In this document: positions 41,986-51,582 of the stretch, piece by piece | Layout of the letters: each line of letters opens with the position of its first letter | How positions within the stretch are numbered: the stretch's first letter is position 1 | Source: Microtetraspora niveoalba | Lineage (GTDB): Bacteria > Actinomycetota > Actinomycetes > Streptosporangiales > Streptosporangiaceae | Assembly: GCF_001570405.1 (NCBI RefSeq) | Contig: NZ_BBYM01000020.1 | Span: forward strand, 62,001 to 126,000 | Reading direction: 5' to 3' | Length of the DNA: 64,000 nucleotides | Notes under the pieces: generated by a model | Told to the model about the DNA's origin: nothing | Database searches by the model: none | Seen by the model: only the letters and a program-made list of their open reading frames with translations | Translations under genes and position numbers: made by a program

Positions 41986-44784
41986 GTGGACTCGGACCCC
42001 CCTTCACGCGATGAGGAACACCCGGCGACGCCCTCGGCGATCCCGCCCGTCCCCGGTGCCCCGGCCCGGGGCACCTCCGGGGACTCTCCCGGGCACCCCG
42101 GGGAGTGGCCCCCGCGCCACTCCGAGCGGCGCTCGCCGTGGGAGCTGCCCCCCTTCGCGGCCCCCGTGGCCGACGAGCCGCCGCCCCAGCGCCGCGCCGG
42201 GCGACGCCCGTACTCCGACGAGCCCGCGACTCCGAGGCCCCGTCGGCTGGTGACCCGCCCGGACAAACTGGTCGCCTCCGGCCGTCCGGCCCGCCAGGAG
42301 CCCGCGATGCCGGAGGAGGGGACGGCGGAGCAGCCGGAGGAGCCGCCGACGGAGCCGGTGCGCAGGATCGGCGCCCCGCCCGGAGGACGGCCGGCGCGCC
42401 CCGACGTGCTCGTGGCCTCGGGCCCGCCCAGGTCCGGCGGCGGCCGCCACCACCACCATCACCGCCGCAGGAGCGAGCCCAAACGCCCCTTCCGGGTCCG
42501 CAGGTACCTCACCCCGGTGCTGGCGCTCGCCGTGCTGCTCGCGGCCGCGTTCGGCGTCGCCCGCTGGGTGTCCGACGCACCGGCGTCCGGACTGCTCCTC
42601 GCGTCGGGCGACGGACGGTCGGGCGACGACGCGTTCCCCGCCATCGGACTGCCGGGCAACGGTTCCAGCCAGGTGCTCAACGCGGTCACGTCGGCGGGGT
42701 CCACGGTCGTGGCCGTGGGCAGCGACATCAGCGGACCCGTGCCGAGACCGCTCTTCCTCGTCTCCACGGACGGCGGGGAGAAGTGGGAGCTGGGCCGGGT
42801 CGCCGGCCCGTCCGGGTACGACACCGTCGGCGGGGCCGTGGGACGGGTCGCGGGAGGCGACGGGCGGTGGCTCGCCGCCGGCACAGACGCCCCGGGCTCC
42901 GCGGGCCCGGGGGCGCGCGGCATGTGGGTCTCCTCCGACGGCGTGACCTGGACGGCGGTGGACCCCGCCCGGCTGACCGCCTTCTGGAGCCAGGACAGGA
43001 TCACCGACCTGGCCAGGACCGCCACCGGCTTCGTGGCCGTGGGCACCGCCACGCTCCGGGACGGCACGGCCGGCCCGGTGGTCTGGGTCTCGCCCGACGG
43101 GCAGGGGTGGACGCGGGTGGACAGCGCCCAGATCGGCCCCCCGGACAAGGTGCGCGGCATGCGCGCCGTGGCCGCGCGCGGCGACCGGGTCGTCGCCCTG
43201 GCCGATCCGGGCGAGGGCTCCGCCTCGGTCGTCCTGCGTTCGTCCGACGGCGGCAGGTCGTGGCTCCGTACGGCTGTCGCCCTCCCGGACGTACGGCCGG
43301 AGCCGGGCGCGCTGGCCGCGACGGACAAGGGGTTCGTCCTGGTCCCGACGCGGCAGCGGTCCGCGGAGGGGGAGGTGCCGGTCTTCTGCTCCCCGGACGG
43401 CGCCGAGTGGGACCGATGCGGCACCATCGGGAAGCTCGGCCCCGAAGGGGCGGGCGTACGCGGCCTCGCCTCCTCGGCGGCGGGGGTCGCGGCGGTGACC
43501 GAGTCGGCCTGGGAGCGGTACGCCCTCTACACGAGCGCGGACGGGCGCGACTGGACCAAGAGCGCCGACCTCGGGGAGATCCCCGGCACGCTGCGCGGGC
43601 TCGCCATCACCGACGCGGGCGTGCTCGTCGCGGGCGGCGACAAGCGGGGCGCCGGCGACGTGGAGAACCTGCCCGTGCTGATGACGGCGCGGAAGGGCAA
43701 GAAGGCGAAGGCCGTGCCCACCGAGGAGATCGCCGGGCTGACCCGGCAGGCCAGGGAGACGACCGGCCTGGCCGCCGCGGACGGCCTGTTCGTCGCCGTG
43801 GGCTCAGGGGGCGGCGACGCCGGCGTCTGGACCAGCGGCGACGGCGGGGCCGACTGGAAGAGCCGCGCCGATTCCGACGTGCTCGGCGGCCCCGGCCGCC
43901 AGGCGCTGAGCGCGGTCGCCCACGGACGGAAGGGGTGGCTGGCGGTCGGCACCACGACCTCCGACCCGGCGGTCACCCGGCCGCTCCTGGTCACGTCGGC
44001 CGACGGCAGGACGTGGAAGCCCGGCCCGGACGTCGAGGTGCCCGCCGGCCACTTCCTCCTGGCGCCGAACGCGGTCGCGGCCGGGCCGGCCGGCTACGTG
44101 GTCGCGGGGGAGGACCGGGGCGCGACGGGCGTGCTGCCCGCCCTGTGGTTCAGCGCCGATCTCAAGCGGTTCACCCGCGCGCCCCAGGGGGCCATGCCCG
44201 CCGGAGGCGCAGGCGTGCGCATCGCGGACGTCACCGCCACCCCGTCCGGGTTCATGGCCGTGGGCGGCTCCGGCACCGCGGACAGGGAGACCGGCGTCGT
44301 GTGGGTGTCCTCCGACGGGGTCAACTGGACCGCCAAGGGGCGGGTGCTCCCCGACGACACCCACTCCGCCGGGCTGCGCCGCGTGGTGGCGCGCGGCGGC
44401 GAGGTGATCGTGGTCGGCCTCGCCGACGGCCGCCGGCCGTTCGCGGCGGTGTCGTCCGACGACGGCTCCCACTGGGAGTACGCGTGGCTGCCCACGGAGG
44501 AGGCGGCGGCGGTGCTCGGCCTGGCCGCCACGGACCAGGGCGTGGTCGCGGTGGGGGCGCACGGCAGGGCGGGCGAGGAGGACAGCACCGTCTGGATCTC
44601 CGGCGACGGCCTCGAATGGACCCGCCACACGCTGACCGCCGACGGCCTCGGCGGGGACGGCGCGCAGTGGCTCGGCTCGGTCGCGGTCTCCGGCGACGGC
44701 GTCGTCGCCGCCGGCCGTTCGGTGGCCTACACGCAGGACCATCTCACGGTCTGGCGGAGCAGGCTCACGTCGTCGGACCGATGA
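41986..44784 (+). CDS. Large membrane-anchored Asp-box (BNR) beta-propeller protein
   Basis: A 932-residue protein from GTG 41986 with GGAGG upstream. Residues ~1-165 are Pro/Arg-rich and cytoplasmic, ending in a His/Arg run ([21 protein letters not shown]). One helix follows ([22 protein letters not shown]). The ~730-residue exported part has at least eleven Asp-boxes (SxDGxxW): [81 protein letters not shown]. These are spaced by strands like VVAVGS, so probably two propellers. Sialidase catalytic residues are not evident; a binding or structural role is more likely. Confidence 0.82.
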   Translation: MDSDPPSRDEEHPATPSAIPPVPGAPARGTSGDSPGHPGEWPPRHSERRSPWELPPFAAPVADEPPPQRRAGRRPYSDEPATPRPRRLVTRPDKLVASGRPARQEPAMPEEGTAEQPEEPPTEPVRRIGAPPGGRPARPDVLVASGPPRSGGGRHHHHHRRRSEPKRPFRVRRYLTPVLALAVLLAAAFGVARWVSDAPASGLLLASGDGRSGDDAFPAIGLPGNGSSQVLNAVTSAGSTVVAVGSDISGPVPRPLFLVSTDGGEKWELGRVAGPSGYDTVGGAVGRVAGGDGRWLAAGTDAPGSAGPGARGMWVSSDGVTWTAVDPARLTAFWSQDRITDLARTATGFVAVGTATLRDGTAGPVVWVSPDGQGWTRVDSAQIGPPDKVRGMRAVAARGDRVVALADPGEGSASVVLRSSDGGRSWLRTAVALPDVRPEPGALAATDKGFVLVPTRQRSAEGEVPVFCSPDGAEWDRCGTIGKLGPEGAGVRGLASSAAGVAAVTESAWERYALYTSADGRDWTKSADLGEIPGTLRGLAITDAGVLVAGGDKRGAGDVENLPVLMTARKGKKAKAVPTEEIAGLTRQARETTGLAAADGLFVAVGSGGGDAGVWTSGDGGADWKSRADSDVLGGPGRQALSAVAHGRKGWLAVGTTTSDPAVTRPLLVTSADGRTWKPGPDVEVPAGHFLLAPNAVAAGPAGYVVAGEDRGATGVLPALWFSADLKRFTRAPQGAMPAGGAGVRIADVTATPSGFMAVGGSGTADRETGVVWVSSDGVNWTAKGRVLPDDTHSAGLRRVVARGGEVIVVGLADGRRPFAAVSSDDGSHWEYAWLPTEEAAAVLGLAATDQGVVAVGAHGRAGEEDSTVWISGDGLEWTRHTLTADGLGGDGAQWLGSVAVSGDGVVAAGRSVAYTQDHLTVWRSRLTSSDR

Positions 44785-45163
44785 CCTTCCACGAGACGAG
44801 GGCGTCCACCAGGCCGTCGGTGAGCGGTAGCCGTACAAGCTCGGCGGGGGAGCACCACCGGGCGTCGGCCGCGTCGTCGCCCGGGGTGAGGCGGCCGTCG
44901 GCGGCGGTCACCAGGTAGTCGTGGATCTCGTAGGTCACGCCCGCCGGTCCTGGACGCAGCACGCTCCCCGCCAGGGGGCCCACCGTTCCGTCGAGGCCGG
45001 TCTCCTCGCGCAGCTCGCGTCGTACGGCCTCGGCGTCGCTCTCGCCGGGCTCGACCCTGCCGCCGGGAAGCGACCACAGGCCCTCTCCGGGCGGGTGGCC
45101 GCGGCGGACCAGCAGCAGGCGTCCGGCCGGATCCCGGACGATCGCACCCACGCATCTCACCAC
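44765..45163 (-). CDS. Nudix hydrolase
   Basis: A 132-residue protein with the full Nudix box [26 protein letters not shown] (GX5EX7REUXEEXGU). [35 protein letters not shown] is the MutT-like start. It hydrolyses a nucleoside diphosphate linked to X; substrate unknown. It ends with 20 nt of overlap into the convergent Asp-box gene. Confidence 0.93.
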   Translation of the reverse strand: MVRCVGAIVRDPAGRLLLVRRGHPPGEGLWSLPGGRVEPGESDAEAVRRELREETGLDGTVGPLAGSVLRPGPAGVTYEIHDYLVTAADGRLTPGDDAADARWCSPAELVRLPLTDGLVDALVSWKVIGPTT

Positions 45164-45235
45164 AAAAGAACATTACGCCCGGATAACCGGGAGGTTCTTG
45201 ACGCGATTGCTCCCTCGCAAGCAACGTGGAGAGTT

Positions 45236-45886
45236 GTGAGAGCCGCGCCTTCCTGTCCGCGGTGCTTCGGGCCGCTGCACGAGCCGAGCGTCTGGAACAG
45301 TTCCTGGCGATGTGACGCGCACGGGGACGTCCTCCCGCGCCAACCGCCCCACCGTCCCTCACAGGCGGTGCTGGACGCTCTGCGGCAGTCGGCCGTGGTC
45401 CCCATCTGGCTGCCGTGGCCGCTGCCCGCCGGCTGGCTGGTGACCGGCTTCGACGAGGTGGGCGACGAGCGCACGGGAGCGCGGGCCACGGTCGTGGCCC
45501 TGTCCGGGCCCTCCTTCACGTACGGCCCCGCCGATCTCCTCGTCATCGCGGAGGAGCCCGGCGTCGGCATCGGCGCCGCGTACGCCGGTCTGGACGGCCC
45601 CGACCCGGGAGCCGATTTCGACGCCGGCCCCGCCCACGCCAAGATCGACATACGCGGCCATCCGGGCGCGCTGTGGTGTCTCAAGGAGGTGCCGCCCGAT
45701 CGCGCCGTGTACGTAGGAGAGGCGCTCGGCAACTGGCTGTGGATGATCGCCTGGCCGGCCGAGGTCGGCTGCCTCATCCCGCTCGCCCAGCTTTCCCTGC
45801 GCGACCTCCGGGACAACGACCAGGAGCTCGACCTCCCGTTCGGCGCGTTCTCCCCGCGCCTCGACGACGAGCCACGAGAGGGCTGA
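45236..45886 (+). CDS. DUF6758 protein with N-terminal zinc-ribbon-like cysteines
   Basis: A 216-residue protein, GTG start with GGAG 7 nt upstream. The start MRAAPSCPRCFGPLHEPSVWNSSWRCDAHGDVLP has CxxC and a later CxxH that could bind zinc. The rest (VPIWLPWPLPAGWLVTGFDEVGDERTGARATVVALSGP; VYVGEALGNWLWMIAWPAEVG) follows the conserved actinobacterial DUF6758 pattern. Function unknown. It precedes the MBL-fold gene, the usual partner in streptomycetes as I recall. Confidence 0.85.
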   Translation: MRAAPSCPRCFGPLHEPSVWNSSWRCDAHGDVLPRQPPHRPSQAVLDALRQSAVVPIWLPWPLPAGWLVTGFDEVGDERTGARATVVALSGPSFTYGPADLLVIAEEPGVGIGAAYAGLDGPDPGADFDAGPAHAKIDIRGHPGALWCLKEVPPDRAVYVGEALGNWLWMIAWPAEVGCLIPLAQLSLRDLRDNDQELDLPFGAFSPRLDDEPREG

Positions 45887-45905
45887 GCTAGTAGGGTTCT
45901 GAGAC

Positions 45906-46616
45906 GTGACAGCGCGTATCGAACGAGTGGTGACCTCCGGCGTGGTCGAGATCGACGACGCCGAGCACAAGGTTGAGAACAACACGTGGATCGTGGGTGA
46001 CGACGAGGAGGTCATCGTCGTCGACCCGGCGCGGGACGCCGACAAGATCCTGGAAAAGGTGGGCGAGCGCGAGGTCCTCGCCGTCATCTGCACCCACGGG
46101 CTGCCCGACCACGTCGGCGGGGCCATCGAGGTGGCCGCCCGGGACGAGGCCGTGATCGCCCTGCACCCCAAGGACAAGCGCCTGTGGCGTCAGACCTGGG
46201 AGGAGACCTGGCCCGACATCGAGATGGAGGACGAGGGGCTGTTCTCCGTCGCGGGCGTCGAGCTCGAAGTCCTCGCCACACCCGGCATCACCCAGGGCGG
46301 CGTCTCGCTGTACTGCGAGTCCCTCGGCGCGGTCTTCACCGGCAAGTCGCTCCAGGCGGACGGCCCGGGCCGGCTCGGCGGGGAGTACCCGGCGCTGGCC
46401 GACCAGCTCACCGCCATCGGGGAGCGGCTGTTCACGCTCCCGCACGCGACCCGCGTGCTGCCCGCGCACGGCGAGGAGTCGCTGATCGGTGACCTGGAGC
46501 CGCAGTTCGACGCCTGGCTGTCCGGCTCCCTCACCGGGGGCGGCGAGCAGCGCGAGTCGCCCCTCGTGGACGGCACCGGCGCCGCGGGCATCACGCTGAA
46601 GCTCGACGACGAATAG
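45906..46616 (+). CDS. MBL-fold protein with degenerate metal site
   Basis: A 236-residue metallo-beta-lactamase-fold protein of the glyoxalase II-like type. The overall order is intact (NNTWIVGDDEEVIVVDPARD; VLAVICTHGLPDHVGGAIEV), but metal ligands are lost. HxHxDH is HGLPDH (second His is Leu), the GHTPG His is Ile (TPGITQGGVSLY), and the bridging Asp of FTGDT is Lys (FTGKSLQ). The last His (LPAHGEES) remains. It may bind one metal or none, so hydrolase activity is doubtful. Start GTG 45906, 8 nt from TAGGGT. Confidence 0.85.
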   Translation: MTARIERVVTSGVVEIDDAEHKVENNTWIVGDDEEVIVVDPARDADKILEKVGEREVLAVICTHGLPDHVGGAIEVAARDEAVIALHPKDKRLWRQTWEETWPDIEMEDEGLFSVAGVELEVLATPGITQGGVSLYCESLGAVFTGKSLQADGPGRLGGEYPALADQLTAIGERLFTLPHATRVLPAHGEESLIGDLEPQFDAWLSGSLTGGGEQRESPLVDGTGAAGITLKLDDE

Positions 46617-46630
46617 GCCGGTCTCCCCCC

Positions 46631-47626
46631 ATGGAGCAGGAGCAGCTCGGATTCGAGGGCATGCCGCGTCGCCTGTACGCGTGCACGCCCTCACGGCTGA
46701 ACTCGTGGCTCGACTGCCGCCGCCGCTATCGCTTCACCTACCTCGACCGGCCGGCGCCGCAGAAGGGGCCGCCCTGGGCGCACAACAGCGTCGGGGCGTC
46801 CGTCCACAACGCGCTGGCCGGGTGGTGGCGGCAGCCGTACGAGCGGCGGACGCCGATGACGGCGGCGACCCTCCTGACCAGCGGCTGGATCACCGAGGGC
46901 TTCCGCGACCAGGAGCAGTCCCTGACCTGGCGTGATCGGGCCCGCGAGATGGTGTCCGGATATGTCGCGACACTGGATCCGGCGGACGAGCCGGTCGGCG
47001 TCGAGCGCACCGTCGCCACCCGGACGTCCGTCCTCGCGGTCTCCGGTCGCATCGACCGGCTCGACCGGCGCGGCGACGAGCTCGTGGTCGTCGACTACAA
47101 GACGGGCCGCCGGGCGCCGGGTGCCGACGACGCCCGCTCCTCCCTGGCGCTCGCCGTGTACGCGGTGGCCGCGGCGCGCGTGATGCACCGCTCCTGCCGG
47201 AAGGTGGAGCTGCACCACCTGCCCACCGGGTCGGTGGCCGAGTGGGAGCACGACGACGAGTCCCTCCGGCGGCATCTGGGCCGGGCCGAGCAGATCGCGC
47301 TGGAGGCGTCCGAGGCCGACGATGCCTACCGCGCCTGGTCGGGCACGTCCCGGCCGGGCGGAACCCGTACGAGCGGGGCGCGGCCCGGCGGGTCGCGGGC
47401 GGGCCGGGCCGGATCGGGGCCGGCGACAGCCGGTGCCGAGGCGTCCGGGGCGGGGGCGTCCGGAGCGGGGGCGGATGCCGCCCTCTCCACCGTGCCACCG
47501 GAGATCGACGCGCTGTTCCCGCCCAACCCCGGGCCGATCTGCTCGTGGTGCGACTTCCGCCGGCACTGCCCCGAGGGCATGCGGATCGCACCGGAACGGA
47601 ACCCCTGGGACGGCCTTCCTCAGTAG
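46631..47626 (+). CDS. RecB-family PD-(D/E)XK nuclease with Fe-S cysteines
   Basis: A 331-residue single-domain nuclease. Motifs: LYACTPSRLNSWLDCRRRYRFTYLDRP, VSGRIDRLDRRGDELVVVDYKTGRRAPG (catalytic D...DYK, ~140-165) and SSLALAVYAVAAARVM. C-terminal CSWCDFRRHCPEGM plus Cys in SWLDCRRR give the four-cysteine [4Fe-4S] latch of AddB/Cas4-like nucleases. A Gly/Ala/Ser-rich insert (~240-285) separates the core from the latch. No helicase gene is adjacent. It starts 14 nt after the MBL gene. Confidence 0.9.
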   Translation: MEQEQLGFEGMPRRLYACTPSRLNSWLDCRRRYRFTYLDRPAPQKGPPWAHNSVGASVHNALAGWWRQPYERRTPMTAATLLTSGWITEGFRDQEQSLTWRDRAREMVSGYVATLDPADEPVGVERTVATRTSVLAVSGRIDRLDRRGDELVVVDYKTGRRAPGADDARSSLALAVYAVAAARVMHRSCRKVELHHLPTGSVAEWEHDDESLRRHLGRAEQIALEASEADDAYRAWSGTSRPGGTRTSGARPGGSRAGRAGSGPATAGAEASGAGASGAGADAALSTVPPEIDALFPPNPGPICSWCDFRRHCPEGMRIAPERNPWDGLPQ

Positions 47627-47630
47627 AGCG

Positions 47631-47654
47631 CGGCCCGGCGGCCTCGCCGGGCCG
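47631..47654. terminator. Hairpin terminator between nuclease and hydrolase genes
   Basis: Arms 47631-47640 and 47645-47654, a perfect 10-bp GC stem with a 4-nt loop, between two convergent genes. Confidence 0.7.
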
Positions 47655-47667
47655 GGCCGCGACCGGG

Positions 47668-48546
47668 TCAGGAGTGGTGGAGGATCTGGCTCTCGGCGGC
47701 GTTCCAGAAGCGGGTGAGCGCCGCCGCCGTCGTCTCCGGCGCCTCGACGGCCGGTGAGTGGGCGGCGCCGGGCACGACCACGCACTCGGCGTCGAGCCGG
47801 TCGGCCATCTCCGCCTGCAGCAGGGGCGGCCACCCGTCGTCGTGCTCGCCGTACAGGACGAGGACGGCGAGGCCGGACTCGGCGAGCTCGTCCACGCGGT
47901 CGGGGGCGTTCAGGACCTCTCTCGCCATCGCCATCAGCCCGGCGGGCGAGTGCGCGAGCAGGCGCTTGCGGAGGAAGGCCACGATCTCGTCGGAGATCCC
48001 CGCCTTGATCGCGTCGGGCTCCATCCGGTTGGCCCAGAGGTATTCGACGCCGTATTCGGGCAGCTCGGCGAGCATCACCCGGCCGACCTTCTCCCGCGGG
48101 CCGATGATCCCCGCGGGCCCGGAGCTCATCAGCGTGTACGACGCGAGCTTGGCGGTGCCGTCGAGCACGGTCTCACGGGTGATCAGGCCGCCGAAGGAAT
48201 GGCCGAGCAGGTGCACCGGCTCGCCCTGCCCCACGGCGTGGGCGATCAGGTCGATGTCGGCGCCCAGAGCCGCGCACGTGTACGCGAAGGGGTCTTCGGG
48301 GCCCGGCGTCTCGTACTGGCCGCGGACGTCCACGGCGACGACCCTGCGCCCGGCCTGGGCGAGGGTCTGGAGGACGGAGATGAAGTCCTCCTTGCTGCCG
48401 GTGAACCCCGGGACGAGAAGGGCGGGCCATCGCTCGGGGACACCGCTGACGGGCTCCGCCGAGAGGACCGCGAACGTGCCCGCCGGCGTCTCGATCTGCT
48501 GGGTGCTGACACCCGGGGGCAGCGTCAGGAATCGCGGCGTACTCAC
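47668..48546 (-). CDS. Alpha/beta hydrolase
   Basis: A 292-residue hydrolase. The oxyanion region is ALLVPGFTGSKEDFISVL, the nucleophile elbow is VHLLGHSFGGLITRE, the acid is probably in LVLYGEHDDGWP and the histidine in VVVPGAAHSPAVEAPE. GTG start. Substrate unknown; it resembles small-molecule esterase/epoxide-hydrolase-like proteins. It lies alone between the nuclease and the DEAD-box helicase. Confidence 0.88.
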   Translation of the reverse strand: MSTPRFLTLPPGVSTQQIETPAGTFAVLSAEPVSGVPERWPALLVPGFTGSKEDFISVLQTLAQAGRRVVAVDVRGQYETPGPEDPFAYTCAALGADIDLIAHAVGQGEPVHLLGHSFGGLITRETVLDGTAKLASYTLMSSGPAGIIGPREKVGRVMLAELPEYGVEYLWANRMEPDAIKAGISDEIVAFLRKRLLAHSPAGLMAMAREVLNAPDRVDELAESGLAVLVLYGEHDDGWPPLLQAEMADRLDAECVVVPGAAHSPAVEAPETTAAALTRFWNAAESQILHHS

Positions 48547-48666
48547 GTGGCACCACGATACCCAGCGAGGCTGTCAGCGACACCGCCAACAACGCTTTGC
48601 CGGTTGTGACCCATAACTCATGCCTCCTACAGAGGGTCTACCCACTGCCGGAAGGCGGTCTCCCGT

Positions 48667-48686
48667 CCCCGGCCGGCGGGCCGGGG
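48667..48686 (-). terminator. Hairpin terminator of the DEAD-box helicase gene
   Basis: An 8-bp GC stem (48667-48674 / 48679-48686, loop GGCG) 20 nt beyond the helicase stop codon. Confidence 0.6.
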
Positions 48687-48705
48687 AACGGTCTGTCTCC
48701 CGTTG

Positions 48706-50451
48706 CTATCCGCCTCGCCGCGACCGCGCTGGGCGGCGGCGCTGAGCCGCGCGCTCCGTCGCGGCGGAGGGCGCCGGAATGTCGTCCTCCGTCGCGAGAT
48801 CCGGAGATCGGAACACCACGACGAACGGGCTCGGCGGGATGATGCGCTCGGGCTCCTGCCTGGGCCGCGACGCGGCCGCCGGCTGAGGCTCGGGCGCCGG
48901 CCCGGGCTCGGGCACGGCCGGGGCCTCCTCGACGACCACCGTGGTCACGGCGTCCGCCTCGTGGACCTTCTCGGCCTCCCGGACGTCCTCCGCCTCGCGG
49001 ACCTTCTCGGCCTCCCGGACCCTCGCGAACTCGGCGGTCTCCCGCGGCTCGCGCGCGTCCTCGGACGTCGCCGCCTCGGCCGGACGGCCCCCGCGGGTGC
49101 GGCGGCGCTCCCTCGGCGTACGCGCCGGACGCTCGCGCCGCTCGTCGCGGTCGCGGTCGCGGCCGGGCCGGTCGCCCCTGCCACGCGAGCGGATGCGCCC
49201 GGTCTCACCGAGGTCTTCGATCTCCTCGGCGTCCAGCCCGGCGCGCGACCGGTTGGCGTGCGGCAGGACGCCCTTGGTGCCCTCGGGGATGCCGAGGTCG
49301 GTGTAGACGTGCGGCGAGCTGGAGTAGCTCTCCACCGGCTCGGCGAAGTCGAGGCCGAGCGCGTTGTTGATGACCTTCCAGCGGGTGAGCTCGGTCCACT
49401 CCACGAACGTCACCGCCACGCCGGTGCGCCCGGCGCGGCCGGTACGGCCGATGCGGTGGACGTACGTCTTCTCGTCCTGCGGGCAGTCGTAGTTGACCAC
49501 GTGGGTGACGTCGTCGATGTCGATGCCGCGGGCCGCCACGTCCGTCGCGACCAGAACGTTGATCTTGCCGTTGCGGAACGCCCGCAGGGCCTGCTCGCGC
49601 TGGCCCTGGCCGAGGTCGCCGTGCACCGCCGCGACGGCGAAGCCCTTGTCGTGGAGCTGCTCGGCCACCATGTCGCAGGCCCGCTTGGTCTCACAGAAGA
49701 TCATGGTGAGACCCGTGTCGGTGCTCTGCAGCAGCCGCGCCACGATCTCGATCTTGTCCATGCGGTGCGTGCGGTACACGAACTGCGTGGTCTGCGGCGT
49801 GGCCTCGGCCTCGGCGTCGTTGTTCTCCGCGCGCACGTGGATCGGGCGGTTGAGGTAGCGCCGGGACAGCGCCACGATCTCACCCGGCATCGTCGCGGAG
49901 AACAGCATGGTCTGCCGCTGCTCCGGAACCAGCTTGATGATCCGCTCGATGTCGGGGAGGAAGCCCAGGTCGAGCATGCGGTCGGCCTCGTCCATCACCA
50001 GCATGGTGATCTGGCCGAGGTCGAGGTGCTTCTGCTTCACCAGGTCGAGGAGCCGGCCGGGGGTGCCGACGATGACGTCGACGCCGCTCTTGAGCGCCTC
50101 GATCTGCGGCTCGTACGCGCGGCCGCCGTACACGGTGAGGATGCGGGAGCCGAGCTTGCCCGCCGCGAGGACGAGGTCCTCGCTGACCTGGAGGGCGAGC
50201 TCGCGGGTGGGGACGAGGACCAGGCCGCGCGGCTTCTTGCGGTTCTTGCGCGGCTTGCCGACAAGCTGCAGCATCGCGACGCCGAACGCGTAGGTCTTGC
50301 CGGTGCCGGTGCGTGCCTGGCCGATGACGTCCTGGCCGGCGAGAGCCAGCGGGAGCGCCATTTCTTGGATCGGGAACGGTGAAGTGATGCCCTCTGTCTC
50401 CAGGGCATCAGCGATCTCTGGGATGACTCCCAGGGCTCGGAACGTCGTCAG
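48706..50451 (-). CDS. DEAD-box ATP-dependent RNA helicase, probable CTG start
   Basis: A 581-residue RhlE/DeaD-type helicase. Motifs: Q motif TTFRALGVIPEIADALETEGITSPFPIQEM, I ARTGTGKT, Ia PTRELALQ, II MDEADRML, III FSATM, V ATDVAARGIDI, VI HRIGRTGRAG. The C-terminal ~170 residues are an Arg/Glu/Pro-rich tail (GRGDRPGRDRDRDERRERP), probably RNA-binding. The first ATG (50361) falls inside the Q motif, and no ATG/GTG/TTG exists in frame before an upstream stop. CTG 50451 matches the expected MTTF start and has GCAGG upstream. Conserved neighbours are the ferritin-like, DUF3107 and TetR genes. Confidence 0.88.
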   Translation of the reverse strand: MTTFRALGVIPEIADALETEGITSPFPIQEMALPLALAGQDVIGQARTGTGKTYAFGVAMLQLVGKPRKNRKKPRGLVLVPTRELALQVSEDLVLAAGKLGSRILTVYGGRAYEPQIEALKSGVDVIVGTPGRLLDLVKQKHLDLGQITMLVMDEADRMLDLGFLPDIERIIKLVPEQRQTMLFSATMPGEIVALSRRYLNRPIHVRAENNDAEAEATPQTTQFVYRTHRMDKIEIVARLLQSTDTGLTMIFCETKRACDMVAEQLHDKGFAVAAVHGDLGQGQREQALRAFRNGKINVLVATDVAARGIDIDDVTHVVNYDCPQDEKTYVHRIGRTGRAGRTGVAVTFVEWTELTRWKVINNALGLDFAEPVESYSSSPHVYTDLGIPEGTKGVLPHANRSRAGLDAEEIEDLGETGRIRSRGRGDRPGRDRDRDERRERPARTPRERRRTRGGRPAEAATSEDAREPRETAEFARVREAEKVREAEDVREAEKVHEADAVTTVVVEEAPAVPEPGPAPEPQPAAASRPRQEPERIIPPSPFVVVFRSPDLATEDDIPAPSAATERAAQRRRPARSRRGG

Positions 50452-50843
50452 CGTGACCTGCCTCAGTCGTTGGCGAAGGCGGCCCTCCGGAACCTGTTCG
50501 GCCGTAAGGTCTCCCAGGCCGTGTCCTCACGGATGTGGCGCCTTCGGCGTCATAGCGACCGCGGCATCCAGTTACTGGGGGTCTGGGGCCGGACGGCCCA
50601 GATCAATACAGTGCGGTCGCACCTTCGCGAACCAGTCTACTCGATACCACAACATGGAACCGATTTCTCCGTGTTCCCGAAGTTGGGTCAAGGATTTCCG
50701 GTGACGACCGGTCGGCACGGCCGTCCCGGGACCGGCCGGCGGGCGGGGGCGGGACCGGCCGAAGAGGCGCGCGCGACCCCCGGAAGCCGGAGGCGGTGGG
50801 CACACGCGGGCGGGGGCGGACGCGACCCGCGTACGCTGCACCC
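50452..50843. other. 392-bp intergenic region, divergent promoters
   Basis: The region separates the divergent helicase and ferritin-like genes. A -10-like TAGACT on the minus strand (50634-50639) would give the helicase a ~180-nt leader, as is common for DEAD-box genes under autoregulation. On the plus strand TACGCT (50832-50837) lies 6 nt before the ferritin-like ATG. I see no further gene. Confidence 0.5.
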
Positions 50844-51503
50844 ATGAACGAAACCCCTCCTGGCGTCGTGGATCTGCTCGGTGTGCTGGCGTACGCGGAG
50901 CTGACCGCGTTTCTGCGTCTGGCCGAGGACGCGGCGCTGCTCGCGCCCACGCTGACCGACCGCGCCGCCCTCGGTGACATCGCCGCCGCCGAGTACGGGC
51001 ACTTCCGGCTGCTGCGCGACCGGCTCACCGCGCTCGGCGTGGACCCGGAGGAGGCGATGGCGCCCTTCGTCGACGCCATCGACGCCTGGCACGAGCAGAC
51101 CAAGCCGCGTGACTGGCCCGAGGCCCTGGTCAAGGCGTACGTCGGCACCGGGATCGCGGGCGACTTCTACCGCGAGGCCGCCCGGCACGCCGACCCCTCC
51201 GTGACCGAGCTGGTGGAGGAGGTGCTGGCGGACGAGGCGCGTTCGGAGTTCACGGTGGACCGGGTGCGTACGGCCATCGAGGAGGATCCGCGCCTGAGCA
51301 GCCGGTTGGCGCTGTGGGCGCGCCGGATGGTGGGCGAGGCGCTGAGCCAGGGGCAGCGGCTGGCGGCGGCCCGTCCGGAGCTGGCCCTCCTGCTGGTGGA
51401 GCCGGGCAGTGAGGATCTCGCCGAGATCGGGCGCCTCTTCGCGCGGCTGACCGAGGCGCACGGGAAGCGCATGTCGGCCCTGGGCCTCACCCCCGGCCCG
51501 TGA
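50844..51503 (+). CDS. Ferritin-like fold protein (MiaE-like)
   Basis: A 219-residue helical protein; ATG 50844, 6 nt after TACGCT. Candidate di-iron residues occur in AYAELTAFLRLAEDAALL (Glu), AAEYGHFRLLRDRL (ExxH), AGDFYREAARHA and EEVLADEARSEFTVDRV. This is the four-helix ferritin-like pattern of a conserved actinobacterial family near rhlE. The substrate is unknown; tRNA hydroxylation is only an analogy with MiaE. Confidence 0.82.
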   Translation: MNETPPGVVDLLGVLAYAELTAFLRLAEDAALLAPTLTDRAALGDIAAAEYGHFRLLRDRLTALGVDPEEAMAPFVDAIDAWHEQTKPRDWPEALVKAYVGTGIAGDFYREAARHADPSVTELVEEVLADEARSEFTVDRVRTAIEEDPRLSSRLALWARRMVGEALSQGQRLAAARPELALLLVEPGSEDLAEIGRLFARLTEAHGKRMSALGLTPGP

Positions 51504-51536
51504 GCGCGGCGCCTGCCGGCGGGCGCTGAGCCGCCG

Positions 51537-51563
51537 CGCCCGCCGCTCGACCGGCGGCGGGCG
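51537..51563. terminator. Hairpin terminator between ferritin-like and DUF3107 genes
   Basis: Arms 51537-51545 and 51555-51563 form a 9-bp GC stem with a 9-nt loop between convergent genes. Confidence 0.6.
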
Positions 51564-51582
51564 GAGGGCGGCGGTCAGGGCG

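Noticed and set aside
46631-47626. RecB-like nuclease as a CRISPR Cas4
   Set aside because: It has the same Fe-S nuclease layout but no Cas1/Cas2 or array nearby; orphan RecB-family nucleases are common in actinobacteria.
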